Of a stretch of 64,000 bases of DNA, positions 33,394-42,421 are shown piece by piece. The position numbers and the translations under genes were made by a program. The notes below the pieces were generated by a model. The model did no database searches. It saw only the letters and a list, made by a program, of their open reading frames with translations, and was not told the origin of the DNA. Within the stretch, counting starts at the first letter, position 1; the number at the start of each line of letters is the position of its first letter. The stretch comes from Aestuariirhabdus litorea (GTDB lineage: Bacteria > Pseudomonadota > Gammaproteobacteria > Pseudomonadales > Aestuariirhabdaceae), in assembly GCF_003864255.1 (NCBI RefSeq), contig NZ_QWEZ01000001.1:1736001-1800000 (forward strand), read 5' to 3'.

Positions 33394-35367
33394 ATGGAAC
33401 TACCCATGACCCCCACCGAACCCCATCGCCAGATCGACACCGCCCCATCCCCGGTCGATTCCGCCCTGAGTGACTACACGCGCATCCTGATCGCTGCAGA
33501 CGCCTCCGACCACTCCAACCACGGAGTTGCAGCCGCCCTCTCCATCGGATCCCTGGCGGGGGCCCAGATCACCGGCGCCCACGTCTACGCGGCCAGACTC
33601 CACGACCAGCGCTTTCGCCAGATGGAGGGTGGGCTGCCCGAGCAATACCAGGAGGAGGAGGAGCTGGAACGCCAGCGCGACATCCACGACGAGCTCATTA
33701 CCAAAGGGCTCTCGGTCATCACCGACTCCTATCTGGACCAGCTGCAAAGCAGCTGTGAGTCGGCCCAATTGCCCTACCTACGCTGTGCCCTGGAGGGCAA
33801 AAACTACCGCGAACTGGTGCGCGAGGCCAACAGCGGACGCCACGACCTGCTGGTGCTCGGTGCCCAGGGGCTGGGAGCGGTCGCAGGCGGCAGCCTGGGC
33901 ACCGTCTGCGAGCGCAGCGTCCGCCGCAGCGACATCGACTGCCTGGTGATCAAGGACACCCAGCGGGCGATCGACCAGGGGCCATTACTGGTCGCCCTCG
34001 ATGGTTCAAGCCGCGCCTACGGTGCCCTGCAGACCGCCATTCGCCTGGCCAAAGCCTGGAGCCAGCCCCTCCACATCGTCTCCGCCTACGACCCCTACTA
34101 CCACTACGTGGCGTTCAACCGCATCGCCGGAGTGCTGTCCGACGAGGCGGGCAAGGTGTTCCGTTTCAAGGAGCAGGAGAAGCTACACGAAGATATCATC
34201 GATGCGGGCCTGGCCAAGATCTACCAGGGCCACCTGGATGTGGCGCTGGATATCTGCCAGGAACAGCAGGTCGAAGCGACCACCGAGTTGCTGGCCGGTA
34301 AGCCCTGGGAGGTGATCCTTCGCCACGCCGCCAGCCTACAACCGGCGTTACTGCTGATCGGCAAGCTGGGAATCCATGCCGACGAGGAGCTGGATATCGG
34401 CGGTAATGCCGAAAACCTGCTGCGCAACGCTTCCTGCTCCCTGCTGCTGAGCCAGCGCGAATACCGCCCGCGGGTAGAGTGGATCGCCGAGGCTACCACC
34501 AGCTGGAGCGTGCAGGCGGAAGAGCGGCTATTGGCCGTCCCCTCCTTTGCCCGCTCCATGGCGCGACTGGCGATCCTGCGTTTTGCCCAGGAGCAGGGCC
34601 ACACGGTCATTACCGAAAGCATCGTCGCCGAAGCCACGGCCAAACTCTGCCCGGTAATGCACGAAAGCACCGCCGACACCCCTTCTGATGACGGCAGCAC
34701 CGCCAGGGCAGCCGCCGATGAGATCCCCTTTAACCCGCCCTGGAGCCCCGAGGCGCTGGAGCGGCTGCAGCAGGTGCCCTCCGACAGTCTGCGTGACACC
34801 TTGCGCCTGCGGGCTGAAAAGCATTGTCGCCAGGCGGGTGCCCGCGAGGTGCGCCTGGAGGATGTGGCCGCCTTCGTCCAGCTCGCCGAGCTGGCCGAGA
34901 TCAATGCCGTCAACAGTCCCGCTGAAACGGCCTCTCGCTGCCCCTTTGGCATCAAGGGTTCGACAGAGCCCGAGAAACCGCCACTGAGCTGGAGTGAGGA
35001 GGCAGAGCAACGGCTGCAGCGCGTCCCGGCAGGCTTTATGCGCCAGATGACCCGCCAGCGAGTGGAGACCTTTGCCCGCAAACAGGGACAGAGCGAGGTA
35101 ACCCTCGAGCTCATGACCGCCAAGTACGACGAGTGGGACCAGGGTTCGAAGGTGCAACAGATGGAGCTGTCCTGGGATGAGGAATCCCGACGCCGGGTGT
35201 CGCGGATACCCGAGTTTGTGCGGGGCATGGTAATCAAGGAGGTGGAACGCTGCGCCCGCGAACAGGGACTTGAGCAGGTGGATCTCAAGGTAATGAAGCA
35301 TGCCAACAGCGGCTGGCTCGACAGTGGCGGCTTCCACTCGGAGCACAACCCGGACCAGTACCGGTAG
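33394..35367 (+). CDS. Tandem UspA protein with four C-terminal PCP_red domains
   Basis: 657 residues, cytoplasmic. Two UspA domains (DNA about 33475-33955 and 33980-34455) with the universal-stress nucleotide loop best seen in LLVLGAQGLGAVAGGSLGTVCE. Then four copies of a ~50-residue motif (about 34500-34650, 34735-34880, 34984-35136, 35167-35304) of the form W-x-x-E-A-x-x-R-L-x-x-V/I-P-x-F-x-R, ending in FAR/EQG and a short helix. This is the PCP_red domain otherwise found at the C-terminus of protochlorophyllide and chlorophyllide reductase subunits. There are no chlorophyll genes here. Start uncertain (ATG 33394 or 33406). It probably binds or handles a tetrapyrrole; inferred. Confidence 0.75.
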   Translation: MELPMTPTEPHRQIDTAPSPVDSALSDYTRILIAADASDHSNHGVAAALSIGSLAGAQITGAHVYAARLHDQRFRQMEGGLPEQYQEEEELERQRDIHDELITKGLSVITDSYLDQLQSSCESAQLPYLRCALEGKNYRELVREANSGRHDLLVLGAQGLGAVAGGSLGTVCERSVRRSDIDCLVIKDTQRAIDQGPLLVALDGSSRAYGALQTAIRLAKAWSQPLHIVSAYDPYYHYVAFNRIAGVLSDEAGKVFRFKEQEKLHEDIIDAGLAKIYQGHLDVALDICQEQQVEATTELLAGKPWEVILRHAASLQPALLLIGKLGIHADEELDIGGNAENLLRNASCSLLLSQREYRPRVEWIAEATTSWSVQAEERLLAVPSFARSMARLAILRFAQEQGHTVITESIVAEATAKLCPVMHESTADTPSDDGSTARAAADEIPFNPPWSPEALERLQQVPSDSLRDTLRLRAEKHCRQAGAREVRLEDVAAFVQLAELAEINAVNSPAETASRCPFGIKGSTEPEKPPLSWSEEAEQRLQRVPAGFMRQMTRQRVETFARKQGQSEVTLELMTAKYDEWDQGSKVQQMELSWDEESRRRVSRIPEFVRGMVIKEVERCAREQGLEQVDLKVMKHANSGWLDSGGFHSEHNPDQYR

Positions 35368-35375
35368 GCGCCGCC

Positions 35376-36626
35376 ATGTCCCGCCTCTCGATGATTGCCA
35401 TCAACCTCACTGACCGCTGTAACCTGGCGTGCGAACACTGCTACCTGGACGCCCGCACCCTGCGCGATGGCTCCCCCCATGAACTCTCCACCGCGGAGGT
35501 GAAACAGCTGCTGAGCGAGATCGCCAGCCGTGGCACCGAGACCATGGTAGTGCTGACCGGCGGGGAGCCGCTGCTGCGCCGCGACATCGAGGAGCTGGTT
35601 GCCCACGGACATGAGCGCAAACTCTTTATGGTGCTGGGCAGTAACGGGACCCTGCTCAGCGAACAGCGTATACGCTCCCTCAAGGCCGCCGGCCTGATGG
35701 GGGTGGGCATCAGCCTCGACTCCATCGACCCCGATTGGCACGACCGCTTCCGCGGCAAGCCCGGCGCCTGGCTGCAGACTGTCACCGCCATGGAGCAGTG
35801 CCGCCAGCAGGGGCTCAGTTTCCAGGTCCACTTCTCCGTCCACGCCGGTAATGCCCACGAGCTGGAGGCGATGGTGGAGGCGGCACACGCCCAGGGCGCG
35901 CGGGTATTTAACCTCTTTTTCCTGGTCTGTACTGGGCGTGGCGAGCGGGTGACCGATATCTCCCCCCAGCAGTATGAGCGAGTGCTGCAGCAGGCCCTGG
36001 CGCTGCAGGAACACTACCCGGATATGCTGATTCGCCCCCGCTGCGCGCCCCATTACAAGCGCGTGGCCCACCAGCTCCACCCAGAAGCCCCCATCAACCG
36101 CATCAGCGGCAACGAGGGGGACGGCTGTATCGCTGGCAGCGGTTACTGCCGGATCACCCCCCAGGGCGGAGTCACCCCCTGCCCCTACATCGCCGACGAA
36201 GTGGGCAACATTCGAGAGCAGGGGTTTCTCGAGCTGTGGGACCAGGCGCCAGTGTTTGAGGCCCTGCGCCACCCCCGACTGGAGGGCAAGTGCGGGCAGT
36301 GCGAGTACCAGCAGCTCTGCGGGGGATGCCGGGCACGCCCGCTGGCCGCCGGCGATGGGCTGATGGGGGAGGACCCCCTGTGCGCCTACCAGCCCCAGGG
36401 GGGGGAGTTGATCTTCCCCCTGCAGGAGCAGCCGCTCCTTTGGCACCCGCTGGCGGAGCAGCGCCTCTCCCGGGTACCCGGATTTATCCGTGCCATGGTG
36501 CGCAAGCGCGCCGAGGCCTATGCCCGCGAGCAGGGTGACAGCGAGGTGACCACGACGCACCTCGAGGAGCTCACCGCCCGCCGCTTCGGCGCCAACCCCC
36601 CCTTCAAACCGGACCCCGGGCGCTGA
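35376..36626 (+). CDS. Radical SAM/SPASM enzyme (NirJ/AhbD-like) with C-terminal PCP_red domain
   Basis: 416 residues. The radical-SAM [4Fe-4S] site is CNLACEHC (residues 12-19), followed by GGEPLLRRDI. A SPASM-type cluster region has CIAGSGYCRITPQGGVTPC and CGQCEYQQLCGGC. This layout resembles NirJ and AhbC/AhbD, which modify haem side chains. The last ~50 residues (LWHPLAEQRLSRVPGFIRAMVRK) are a PCP_red domain like the four in the preceding gene, 8 bp upstream. Its stop overlaps the next start (TGATG). A haem or haem-like cofactor as substrate is inferred from its relatives and its neighbours. Confidence 0.8.
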   Translation: MSRLSMIAINLTDRCNLACEHCYLDARTLRDGSPHELSTAEVKQLLSEIASRGTETMVVLTGGEPLLRRDIEELVAHGHERKLFMVLGSNGTLLSEQRIRSLKAAGLMGVGISLDSIDPDWHDRFRGKPGAWLQTVTAMEQCRQQGLSFQVHFSVHAGNAHELEAMVEAAHAQGARVFNLFFLVCTGRGERVTDISPQQYERVLQQALALQEHYPDMLIRPRCAPHYKRVAHQLHPEAPINRISGNEGDGCIAGSGYCRITPQGGVTPCPYIADEVGNIREQGFLELWDQAPVFEALRHPRLEGKCGQCEYQQLCGGCRARPLAAGDGLMGEDPLCAYQPQGGELIFPLQEQPLLWHPLAEQRLSRVPGFIRAMVRKRAEAYAREQGDSEVTTTHLEELTARRFGANPPFKPDPGR

Positions 36627-38044
36627 TGCAACGGGTCGACCTCCTGATCGTTGGCGGCGGCATCAGCGGCCTCTCCTGCGCAGCCTGGATGCAGCCAGCG
36701 GAACTCGCCATGGAGCTGTGGGAGAGCAGCCACCGGGTGGGGGGGAAAATTGGCAGCCACCGGCAACAGGGCTACCTGTGCGAGCAGTCGGCCTCCATGG
36801 TCGTCAACCACCTTGCACCAGTAGAGCAGCTGATTCACGCCTGCGGCGCAGCACAGCAGCGGATGGAGCGACCGGCCTCACGCGCGCGGGTACGCTACCT
36901 GTTGGAGCAGGAGCGCCTCCACCCCCTGCCGCCTTCCCTGCCCGGGATGGCGCGCAGCTCACTGATCTCCTGGCGGGGCAAGCTACGAATGCTGGCCGAG
37001 CCCCTGATCCCACGCAGCACGCTGACCGAAGAAAGCGCCGCGGCCTTTATCCGCCGGCGCCTGGGGAGCGAGCTGCTGGAGCGTGCCCTCGACCCCTATA
37101 TCAGTGGCACCCTGGCCTGCGATCCGGAGCAGGCCTGTGCCCGCTCGGTGCTGCCGAGGCTCAACGCCCTCGAACAGGAGTACCGCAGCATCCTGCTGGG
37201 AGCCCTCTGGCAGCGGCTCAGGGGCCAGCGAACCCCCATGGGTAGCACCCCTTTTTCCTTTGCCGAGGGGATGCAGCACCTGCCCCGACAACTGGCCAGG
37301 CTGGTGCAGCAGCAACCCGGCCAGTTGCAGCTGCAACATCGGGTCGAGTCCATTGAACCCTGCCGCCTGGGTTGGCGCGTCCATGCAACCACTGGCCGGG
37401 GGGAGCGCACCCTGGAGTGTCGCCAGCTGGTGCTCTGCTGCCCCGCCCCCGAGGCCGCCCGCCTGTTGGCGGCCAGCGACCCTGAGCTGGGCCAGCTACT
37501 GGCGACCATCGAATACGCACCCATCACCCTGGTTCACACCGGCTTCAGGACCGACCAGGTTCAGCATCCCCTCGACAGCCAGGGGTTTCTAACCCCCAGC
37601 CGCAGCCCCCTCACCATCAATGGCTCGCTCTGGCCCAGCTCAGTCTTCGACAACCGGGCCCCCGCCGGCCACCACCTGCTCACCACCTACCTGGGTGGAT
37701 CACGTCGCCCCGAAGCGCGTGACTGGAACGATGCCGATGCGCTGCAGCGGGTGCTGGAAGATCTGGACCGGGTGTTGGGGCTTAGGGGCGAGCCTGGGTT
37801 TGTCGAGCTGGTCCGGCACCCGCAGGCGCTGCCTCTCTATCAGATCGGCCATTACCAGCGGGGCCAGCGCATCGAGCAGCTGTGCCGCCGCCTGCCCGGA
37901 CTCCACCTGAACGGGAACTATCTGGGGGGGGTCTCGATCAGAGACCGGATCGCTGCCAGCCATCGTCTCGCCAGGCGCTTGGGTCTGGCTCTGGGGGAGC
38001 CGCTGCAGGCGCGTTCGACCGCGGTCTCCCTGGGAGCGGCCTAG
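36626..38044 (+). CDS. Protoporphyrinogen-oxidase-like FAD protein (HemY/PPO family)
   Basis: 472 residues. An N-terminal FAD-binding Rossmann motif DLLIVGGGISGLSCAAWM, then EQSASMVVNH and the PPO/amine-oxidase core LERALDPYISGTLACDPEQ, and C-terminal GLHLNGNYLGGVSIRDRI, the family's FAD-contacting end. HemY-type enzymes oxidise (copro)porphyrinogen to porphyrin with oxygen or quinone-linked acceptors. Placed directly behind the radical-SAM enzyme with a one-base overlap, it suggests a local tetrapyrrole pathway. An amine-oxidase or desaturase role cannot be excluded. Confidence 0.8.
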   Translation: MQRVDLLIVGGGISGLSCAAWMQPAELAMELWESSHRVGGKIGSHRQQGYLCEQSASMVVNHLAPVEQLIHACGAAQQRMERPASRARVRYLLEQERLHPLPPSLPGMARSSLISWRGKLRMLAEPLIPRSTLTEESAAAFIRRRLGSELLERALDPYISGTLACDPEQACARSVLPRLNALEQEYRSILLGALWQRLRGQRTPMGSTPFSFAEGMQHLPRQLARLVQQQPGQLQLQHRVESIEPCRLGWRVHATTGRGERTLECRQLVLCCPAPEAARLLAASDPELGQLLATIEYAPITLVHTGFRTDQVQHPLDSQGFLTPSRSPLTINGSLWPSSVFDNRAPAGHHLLTTYLGGSRRPEARDWNDADALQRVLEDLDRVLGLRGEPGFVELVRHPQALPLYQIGHYQRGQRIEQLCRRLPGLHLNGNYLGGVSIRDRIAASHRLARRLGLALGEPLQARSTAVSLGAA

Positions 38045-38046
38045 CC

Positions 38047-38394
38047 ATGAGCCCTCGCCCCTCTCCGTCGGCCGAAGACGACAGTCTCTCCCAGCCAGCC
38101 CCCTTCAAACCCTGGAAAATTATTGTAGGGGTTCTGCTCGCGCTACTGGCGGTCAACCTCTGGTTTCGCCTCTATACCGAGGAGGTCTCACTTCCTCGCT
38201 ACTGCGACACACGCGAGCAAACGTTGATGTATCTGGAAAAGGTGATTACAGACCCCCGACCGGCCGGCGAGGAGAGTCGCCGCCCCTACCTGATCGCCGC
38301 CAAACTGCTGTACCTTTACCCGCGCGGTGGTGACGAGGTGCTGGAGGATTACCTTGCCCGGGTAGACGAACTGATCGAGACCCACTGCCGATAG
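38047..38394 (+). CDS. Single-helix membrane protein (115 residues)
   Basis: A short cytoplasmic part, one helix (IIVGVLLALLAVNLWFRLY, about residues 25-43) and a periplasmic region of 70 residues containing two cysteines (LPRYCDTREQ and the C-terminal ETHCR) that could form a disulfide. It begins 2 bp after the PPO-like gene and ends the plus-strand operon. Not recognised; likely an accessory of the same system. Confidence 0.65.
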   Translation: MSPRPSPSAEDDSLSQPAPFKPWKIIVGVLLALLAVNLWFRLYTEEVSLPRYCDTREQTLMYLEKVITDPRPAGEESRRPYLIAAKLLYLYPRGGDEVLEDYLARVDELIETHCR

Positions 38395-38395
38395 G

Positions 38396-38959
38396 TCAGT
38401 GGCCGCCCAGTTCGCGGTGGCGAAAACAGCTGCACAGGTGATCATTCACCATACCGGTGGCCTGCATATAGGCATAACAGATGGTACTTCCTACAAAGTT
38501 AAAACCTCGCTTTTTCAAGTCCTTGCTCATAGCATCCGAGGCCGCCGTGGTGGCGGGCACCTCGGCCATGCTCTGCCAACGATTCTGCACAACCCGGTGT
38601 TCAGTAAACTGCCATATAAAGTGATTAAAGCTCCCCTCCTTGTCGACCAGGTCCAGATAGGCACGCGAATTGCGGCGGAAAGACTCAATCTTAAGGCGGT
38701 TACGGATGATCGCGGGATTGGCCTGAAGTTCAACCAGCCTGGCATCGCTGTAGCGGGCGATGGCGGCGGGGTCAAAGCCATCGAACAGTTGTCGGTAGGC
38801 TTCGCGCTTGTTAAGCACGGTAATCCAGGAGAGCCCGGCCTGGGCCCCCTCCAGCAGCAAAAACTCAAAAAGCCTCGCATCATCGTGCAGGGGAACCCCC
38901 CACTCGGTGTCGTGATAATGCAGGTAGAGTTCGGTAGTGGGCCAGGGGCAACGCGTCAT
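38396..38959 (-). CDS. tag: DNA-3-methyladenine glycosylase I
   Basis: 187 residues, close to E. coli Tag. Zinc ligands are visible at CPW (N-terminus), YHDTEWGVP, and NDHLCSC near the C-terminus; LFEFLLLEGAQAGLSW carries the catalytic-pocket Glu and Trp. It removes 3-methyladenine from DNA in the cytoplasm. The second in-frame ATG (38959), giving MTRCPW, matches the family start. It is convergent with the 115-residue protein gene, with one base between stops, which marks the edge of the respiratory region. Confidence 0.95.
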   Translation of the reverse strand: MTRCPWPTTELYLHYHDTEWGVPLHDDARLFEFLLLEGAQAGLSWITVLNKREAYRQLFDGFDPAAIARYSDARLVELQANPAIIRNRLKIESFRRNSRAYLDLVDKEGSFNHFIWQFTEHRVVQNRWQSMAEVPATTAASDAMSKDLKKRGFNFVGSTICYAYMQATGMVNDHLCSCFRHRELGGH

Positions 38960-39103
38960 CGAAACCATTCCACGAGAAAGAGTATCCCGCCAGAATCAAC
39001 TGAACAGCAACAAGCGTCAAGCCACTACCCCCAGTTGAGCACTATTGTTTTGCCGGGGATCTGGCTATTCTATGGCAACCATAGCATTCGACAGGAGAAT
39101 AAG

Positions 39104-40069
39104 ATGAAAGCAATTCAGGCCCACGAGCACGGTGGTATCGATGTCCTCAAGCTGGAGGAGGTCGCGGACCTGCAACCCGCAGAAGGACAAGTCCTGGTGT
39201 CGGTCAAGGCTGCCGGGGTCAACCCTGTCGACACCTATATCCGCGCCGGCACCAACAACTACACCGCCCAGTTCCCCCACTGCCCGGGCAAGGATGCAGC
39301 CGGGGTAGTAGCCGCCCTCGGCAAAGGGGTGACCCGCTTCAAGGTGGGTGATCGCGTCTACTGCGCAGGCAACCTCACCGGTTCCAGTGCCGAACAGGCT
39401 CTCTGCCTTGAGGGCCAGGTTCAGCCCCTGCCGGACAACATCAGCTTCGAGCAGGGCGCCTGTATCGGCACCCCCTACACCACCGCCTGGAGAGCTCTTT
39501 TCATCCGGGCCCACGCTCTGGCCGGTGAGACCGTTCTGGTTCACGGTGCCAGTGGCGGGGTTGGCCTGGCGGCGGTCCAGCTCGCGCGCGCCGCCGGCTT
39601 GCGTGTCATCGGCACCGCCAGTACGGATGTTGGCCGTGACCTGGTATTGGCCAATGGCGCACACCACGCCCTCGACCATAGCGACCCTGACCACCTGCAG
39701 GAGGTGATTGCGCTGACCGGCGGCACCGGCGTCAACCTGATTCTGGAGATGCTGGCCAACGTAAACCTCGGCCACGATCTGCCCGCGCTGGCCAAGGGTG
39801 GTCGCGTCGTCATCATCGGCAGCCGTGGTCCCGTCGAGATCAACCCCCGTGACACCATGGCACGGGATGCGAGCATTCTGGGAATGGCGATGTTCAACGC
39901 AACCCCGGATGAGATGAAGCAGATCCATGCCGCGCTGGTCGCCGGACTGGAAAACGATACCCTCTCCCCGGTAGTGAACAAGTGCTTCCCGTTGGCACAA
40001 ATGGGACTGGCCCACGAGGCGGTCCTTGAGCCCGGGGCCTGCGGTAATATCGTGGTCAAGCTCGACTGA
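39104..40069 (+). CDS. NADPH:quinone oxidoreductase (QOR-type MDR protein)
   Basis: A medium-chain dehydrogenase/reductase of 321 residues without the catalytic zinc cysteines. GroES-like domain first (VKAAGVNPVDTYIRAG, HCPGKDAAGVVAALG), then the NADPH Rossmann motif VHGASGGVGLAAVQLA (about 145-160) and the zeta-crystallin segment IIGSRGPVEINPR. One-electron quinone reduction is typical. The ATG at 39104 follows AGGAG at 8 nt; long open frame upstream is antisense to tag and is not coding. Confidence 0.92.
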   Translation: MKAIQAHEHGGIDVLKLEEVADLQPAEGQVLVSVKAAGVNPVDTYIRAGTNNYTAQFPHCPGKDAAGVVAALGKGVTRFKVGDRVYCAGNLTGSSAEQALCLEGQVQPLPDNISFEQGACIGTPYTTAWRALFIRAHALAGETVLVHGASGGVGLAAVQLARAAGLRVIGTASTDVGRDLVLANGAHHALDHSDPDHLQEVIALTGGTGVNLILEMLANVNLGHDLPALAKGGRVVIIGSRGPVEINPRDTMARDASILGMAMFNATPDEMKQIHAALVAGLENDTLSPVVNKCFPLAQMGLAHEAVLEPGACGNIVVKLD

Positions 40070-40156
40070 TAAGCTCACCCCTGGCCGCGGCCAGGGGAAC
40101 CTTCCCCCTTATCTGGCGGTCTTACCACAAGTACTCCCTAGCCGTTGGAGGCGACC

Positions 40157-40525
40157 ATGTTTCGACCCCTGTTGCTGGCCCTGCTGTTGGTGATGCCGCT
40201 GGTTGGCTGTGCCCAGATAGAGCAGCAGAACCGGGAGTTTCCTCTTTCCGTCAACACTCAACTGGTGGGTAATCGAATCACGGTTACCGTCTACTCGCCA
40301 ACCAAGGGGGTTGTCCGCGAGGCTCAGATACAGATCACCGATGATATTCGACGCCTGGTGCTCGACAAACCCCTGGGCAAAGGCGGCCAACTGACCTTTC
40401 GTGTCCCCTCGCAGGCCACCGAGCTGGAGATCATTGTGACCGACGCCGATGGCGACAAGGGCAGGGCTAGACTGTTCGGTGATGACCTGCGTGAAAACGA
40501 GGGCTGCAACCGAATACTCTGCTAG
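40157..40525 (+). CDS. Small lipoprotein, function unknown
   Basis: 122 residues with a lipoprotein signal (LLLALLLVMPLVGC, Cys at about residue 18) and a beta-rich domain with regularly spaced segments (GNRITVTVYSPTKGVV, GGQLTFRVPSQATELEIIVTDADGD). Two cysteines at the C-terminus (CNRILC) may pair. The start with GGAGG upstream at 40157 is chosen at the signal peptide. Not recognised. Confidence 0.65.
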   Translation: MFRPLLLALLLVMPLVGCAQIEQQNREFPLSVNTQLVGNRITVTVYSPTKGVVREAQIQITDDIRRLVLDKPLGKGGQLTFRVPSQATELEIIVTDADGDKGRARLFGDDLRENEGCNRILC

Positions 40526-40600
40526 CCTCGCGACAAGTCACGGCGATCTACGTACAATGTCTGCTCTATAAACCGTCACTGAAACCGGACCGGTCTGCCC

Positions 40601-41053
40601 GTGCGACTTTTCCCTACCTGCCTCACTGCCCTTGCTCTGCTCTTGCTCGGCGTACCCATCTTTGCCAGCGACCGGGTAGCAATCAAGTGCAACGACCTCC
40701 AGTACCAACTTGAGCAGCAACTTCTTAAGAAACAGCAGCTCGACAGCCAGATCGCCTCGGCACTGGAGCAGGGAGTCAGCGGTGAAAGCCTGTTGCTGAT
40801 GCAGGATCAGGCCAAGCAACTGGCTCAGCCAGAGTCGGTCGATATGCGCTCAGTGGTCCTGCTGTCGGCCCCCATCGGCCAGGGTGAGGACCACTACAGC
40901 GCCTACTTCAACCTCTGCAAGATCACCCGTAGCGAGCGGGGCTACGACGCCAGCATGCGCTGCGACACAGTCTTCGATAACGAGTGCCGTTACTTTTATG
41001 GTGATCCGTTTCGCATCAGCCACGACACCCCCCTGCGGGTGAACGAGGAGTAG
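40601..41053 (+). CDS. Secreted small protein, function unknown
   Basis: 150 residues, signal peptide at 1-22 (GTG start), then a helical segment rich in Gln/Leu (YQLEQQLLKKQQLDSQIASALEQG) and a C-terminal domain with four cysteines (YFNLCKITRS, RCDTVFDNECRYF). Periplasmic, possibly disulfide-bonded. The GTG start has no strong ribosome site. Not recognised. Confidence 0.6.
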   Translation: MRLFPTCLTALALLLLGVPIFASDRVAIKCNDLQYQLEQQLLKKQQLDSQIASALEQGVSGESLLLMQDQAKQLAQPESVDMRSVVLLSAPIGQGEDHYSAYFNLCKITRSERGYDASMRCDTVFDNECRYFYGDPFRISHDTPLRVNEE

Positions 41054-41085
41054 TATCGGCGCACCACCCGCCTCCCTCAGCACAG

Positions 41086-42135
41086 CTACCTGCTGCTATA
41101 CCAGTTAACCCCCTCCGGGTCAGTTTCACAACGAAGCAGCCCGCGCGCCAGCAGGCAGTTCAGATGCGCCAGGCTCTCCCCGGTGGCCATGATCAGGTTA
41201 CTGCGGGTGATCGAGACCCTGAACAGCCGTTCAAAGCAGTCAACGGCCCGACGTGGCGTCCGGCAATACTCAACCAGGGCGCGAAGGTCGCCCTCGTGCT
41301 CGTCGATCAGCTCATGCAGGCGGCCAGGTGCGCCGGTAAAGGGTTTGCCATGGGAAGGCAGTACCAGGGTATCCTCGTTAAGCTCAGACGCCAACCGCTG
41401 GCAGCTGTTGAGCCATAGCTCCAGGGGGTTGGCGTGGGGCTCGGAGGGCCAGACGCTGACGTTTGAGGAGATCGTCGGCAACAACTGGTCTCCCGAGATA
41501 AAGAGGTTGTCGGCTTCACAATAGAAGCAGGCATGCTCTGGCGAGTGCCCCTCCCCCATCATCACACGCCACTGGCGAGCACCGATCTCTATCAGGTCCC
41601 CCTCCTCGAGCCGGGTGAAGCTATGGGGAAGGCCATGCATCAGACGCCCGAAACCACCAAACTGGGAACGGTAATAGTTCAACTGTTCGGTATCAAAACC
41701 CGCGCCCCGATAAAAGGCGATCGCATCCTGCGGCGCCTGTTCGTGGGAGTATTGCAACAGGCTTCGGCAGGAAAGATATTCGGTGCGGCTGATCAGCAAA
41801 GGGGCACCGGAGCGCTCATTGAGCCAGCCAGCCAGCCCCAGGTGGTCGGGGTGCATGTGGGTAACCAGTATGCGCTCAAGCCCACGCCCCTTGAGCACAC
41901 CACCAAACAGGTTCTGCCATAGGTCGATGGTGGTATCACTGGCAAGCCCGGTATCGACCAGGCTAAAGCCCTCTCCGTCTTCCAGCACCCAAAGGTTGAT
42001 GTGGTTCAGCGAAAAGGGAAGCGGCATTCTCAGCCAATGAAGACCTGGGGCCACCTCCATCAGCTCACCGTCACCGGGGCGTGTCTCAAAGGGGTAGGAC
42101 AGTTCGGCTCGTTGGAATGCAGGAACTGAGGGCAT
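41086..42135 (-). CDS. MBL-fold metallo-hydrolase
   Basis: 349 residues of the metallo-beta-lactamase superfamily: LVTHMHPDHLGLAGWL carries the HxHxDH zinc site, MGEGHSPEHACFY and LFISGDQLLP supply further ligands, and VLPSHGKPFTGAP the last. A C-terminal winged-helix-like part (about 290-345) resembles LACTB2-type proteins. Cytoplasmic. Substrate unknown; ester or thioester hydrolysis is typical. It is convergent with the small secreted protein. Confidence 0.88.
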   Translation of the reverse strand: MPSVPAFQRAELSYPFETRPGDGELMEVAPGLHWLRMPLPFSLNHINLWVLEDGEGFSLVDTGLASDTTIDLWQNLFGGVLKGRGLERILVTHMHPDHLGLAGWLNERSGAPLLISRTEYLSCRSLLQYSHEQAPQDAIAFYRGAGFDTEQLNYYRSQFGGFGRLMHGLPHSFTRLEEGDLIEIGARQWRVMMGEGHSPEHACFYCEADNLFISGDQLLPTISSNVSVWPSEPHANPLELWLNSCQRLASELNEDTLVLPSHGKPFTGAPGRLHELIDEHEGDLRALVEYCRTPRRAVDCFERLFRVSITRSNLIMATGESLAHLNCLLARGLLRCETDPEGVNWYSSR

Positions 42136-42235
42136 ACCGGATAAACTCCATCGGGCGGGAAATACCCATAGTACCAGACCGACGGGGGTTACCTAAGGTT
42201 GGAACGCCACTTTATCCAGCGCCCCCCTACAATGG

Positions 42236-42421
42236 CTACTCAACGCGCCACTCGCTCCATAGCCCCGGCCCCTGATAGCCGGAGCGTTTTTTCTCAACGC
42301 CCTGAATACTCTGTTTCTCCTGCACCTGGCTCTGCTTGATCTCCTCGGCTCGCGCCTTGAGATCTTCCGGTGCTTCATGCAATCGGTCGCAAATCTCGCG
42401 GGTCAAAGTTACGTCTGGCAT
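42236..42421 (-). CDS. Small hypothetical protein, 61 residues
   Basis: A soluble, charged peptide, MPDVTLTREICDRLHEAPED at the start, Gln/Lys-rich in the middle. It has a strong GGAGG ribosome site 6 nt before the ATG at 42421, which is the main reason for calling it. Function not recognised. Confidence 0.55.
   Translation of the reverse strand: MPDVTLTREICDRLHEAPEDLKARAEEIKQSQVQEKQSIQGVEKKRSGYQGPGLWSEWRVE

Noticed and set aside
34221..36560. A 779-codon open frame on the minus strand through the UspA/radical-SAM region
   Set aside because: It lies antisense to two genes with clear domains, and its composition (long Ser/Arg and Val/Gly runs) is a high-GC shadow. No ribosome site.
39065..40078. 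A 337-codon minus-strand frame opposite the quinone reductase
   Set aside because: Antisense to a gene with conserved Rossmann motifs and a good ribosome site.
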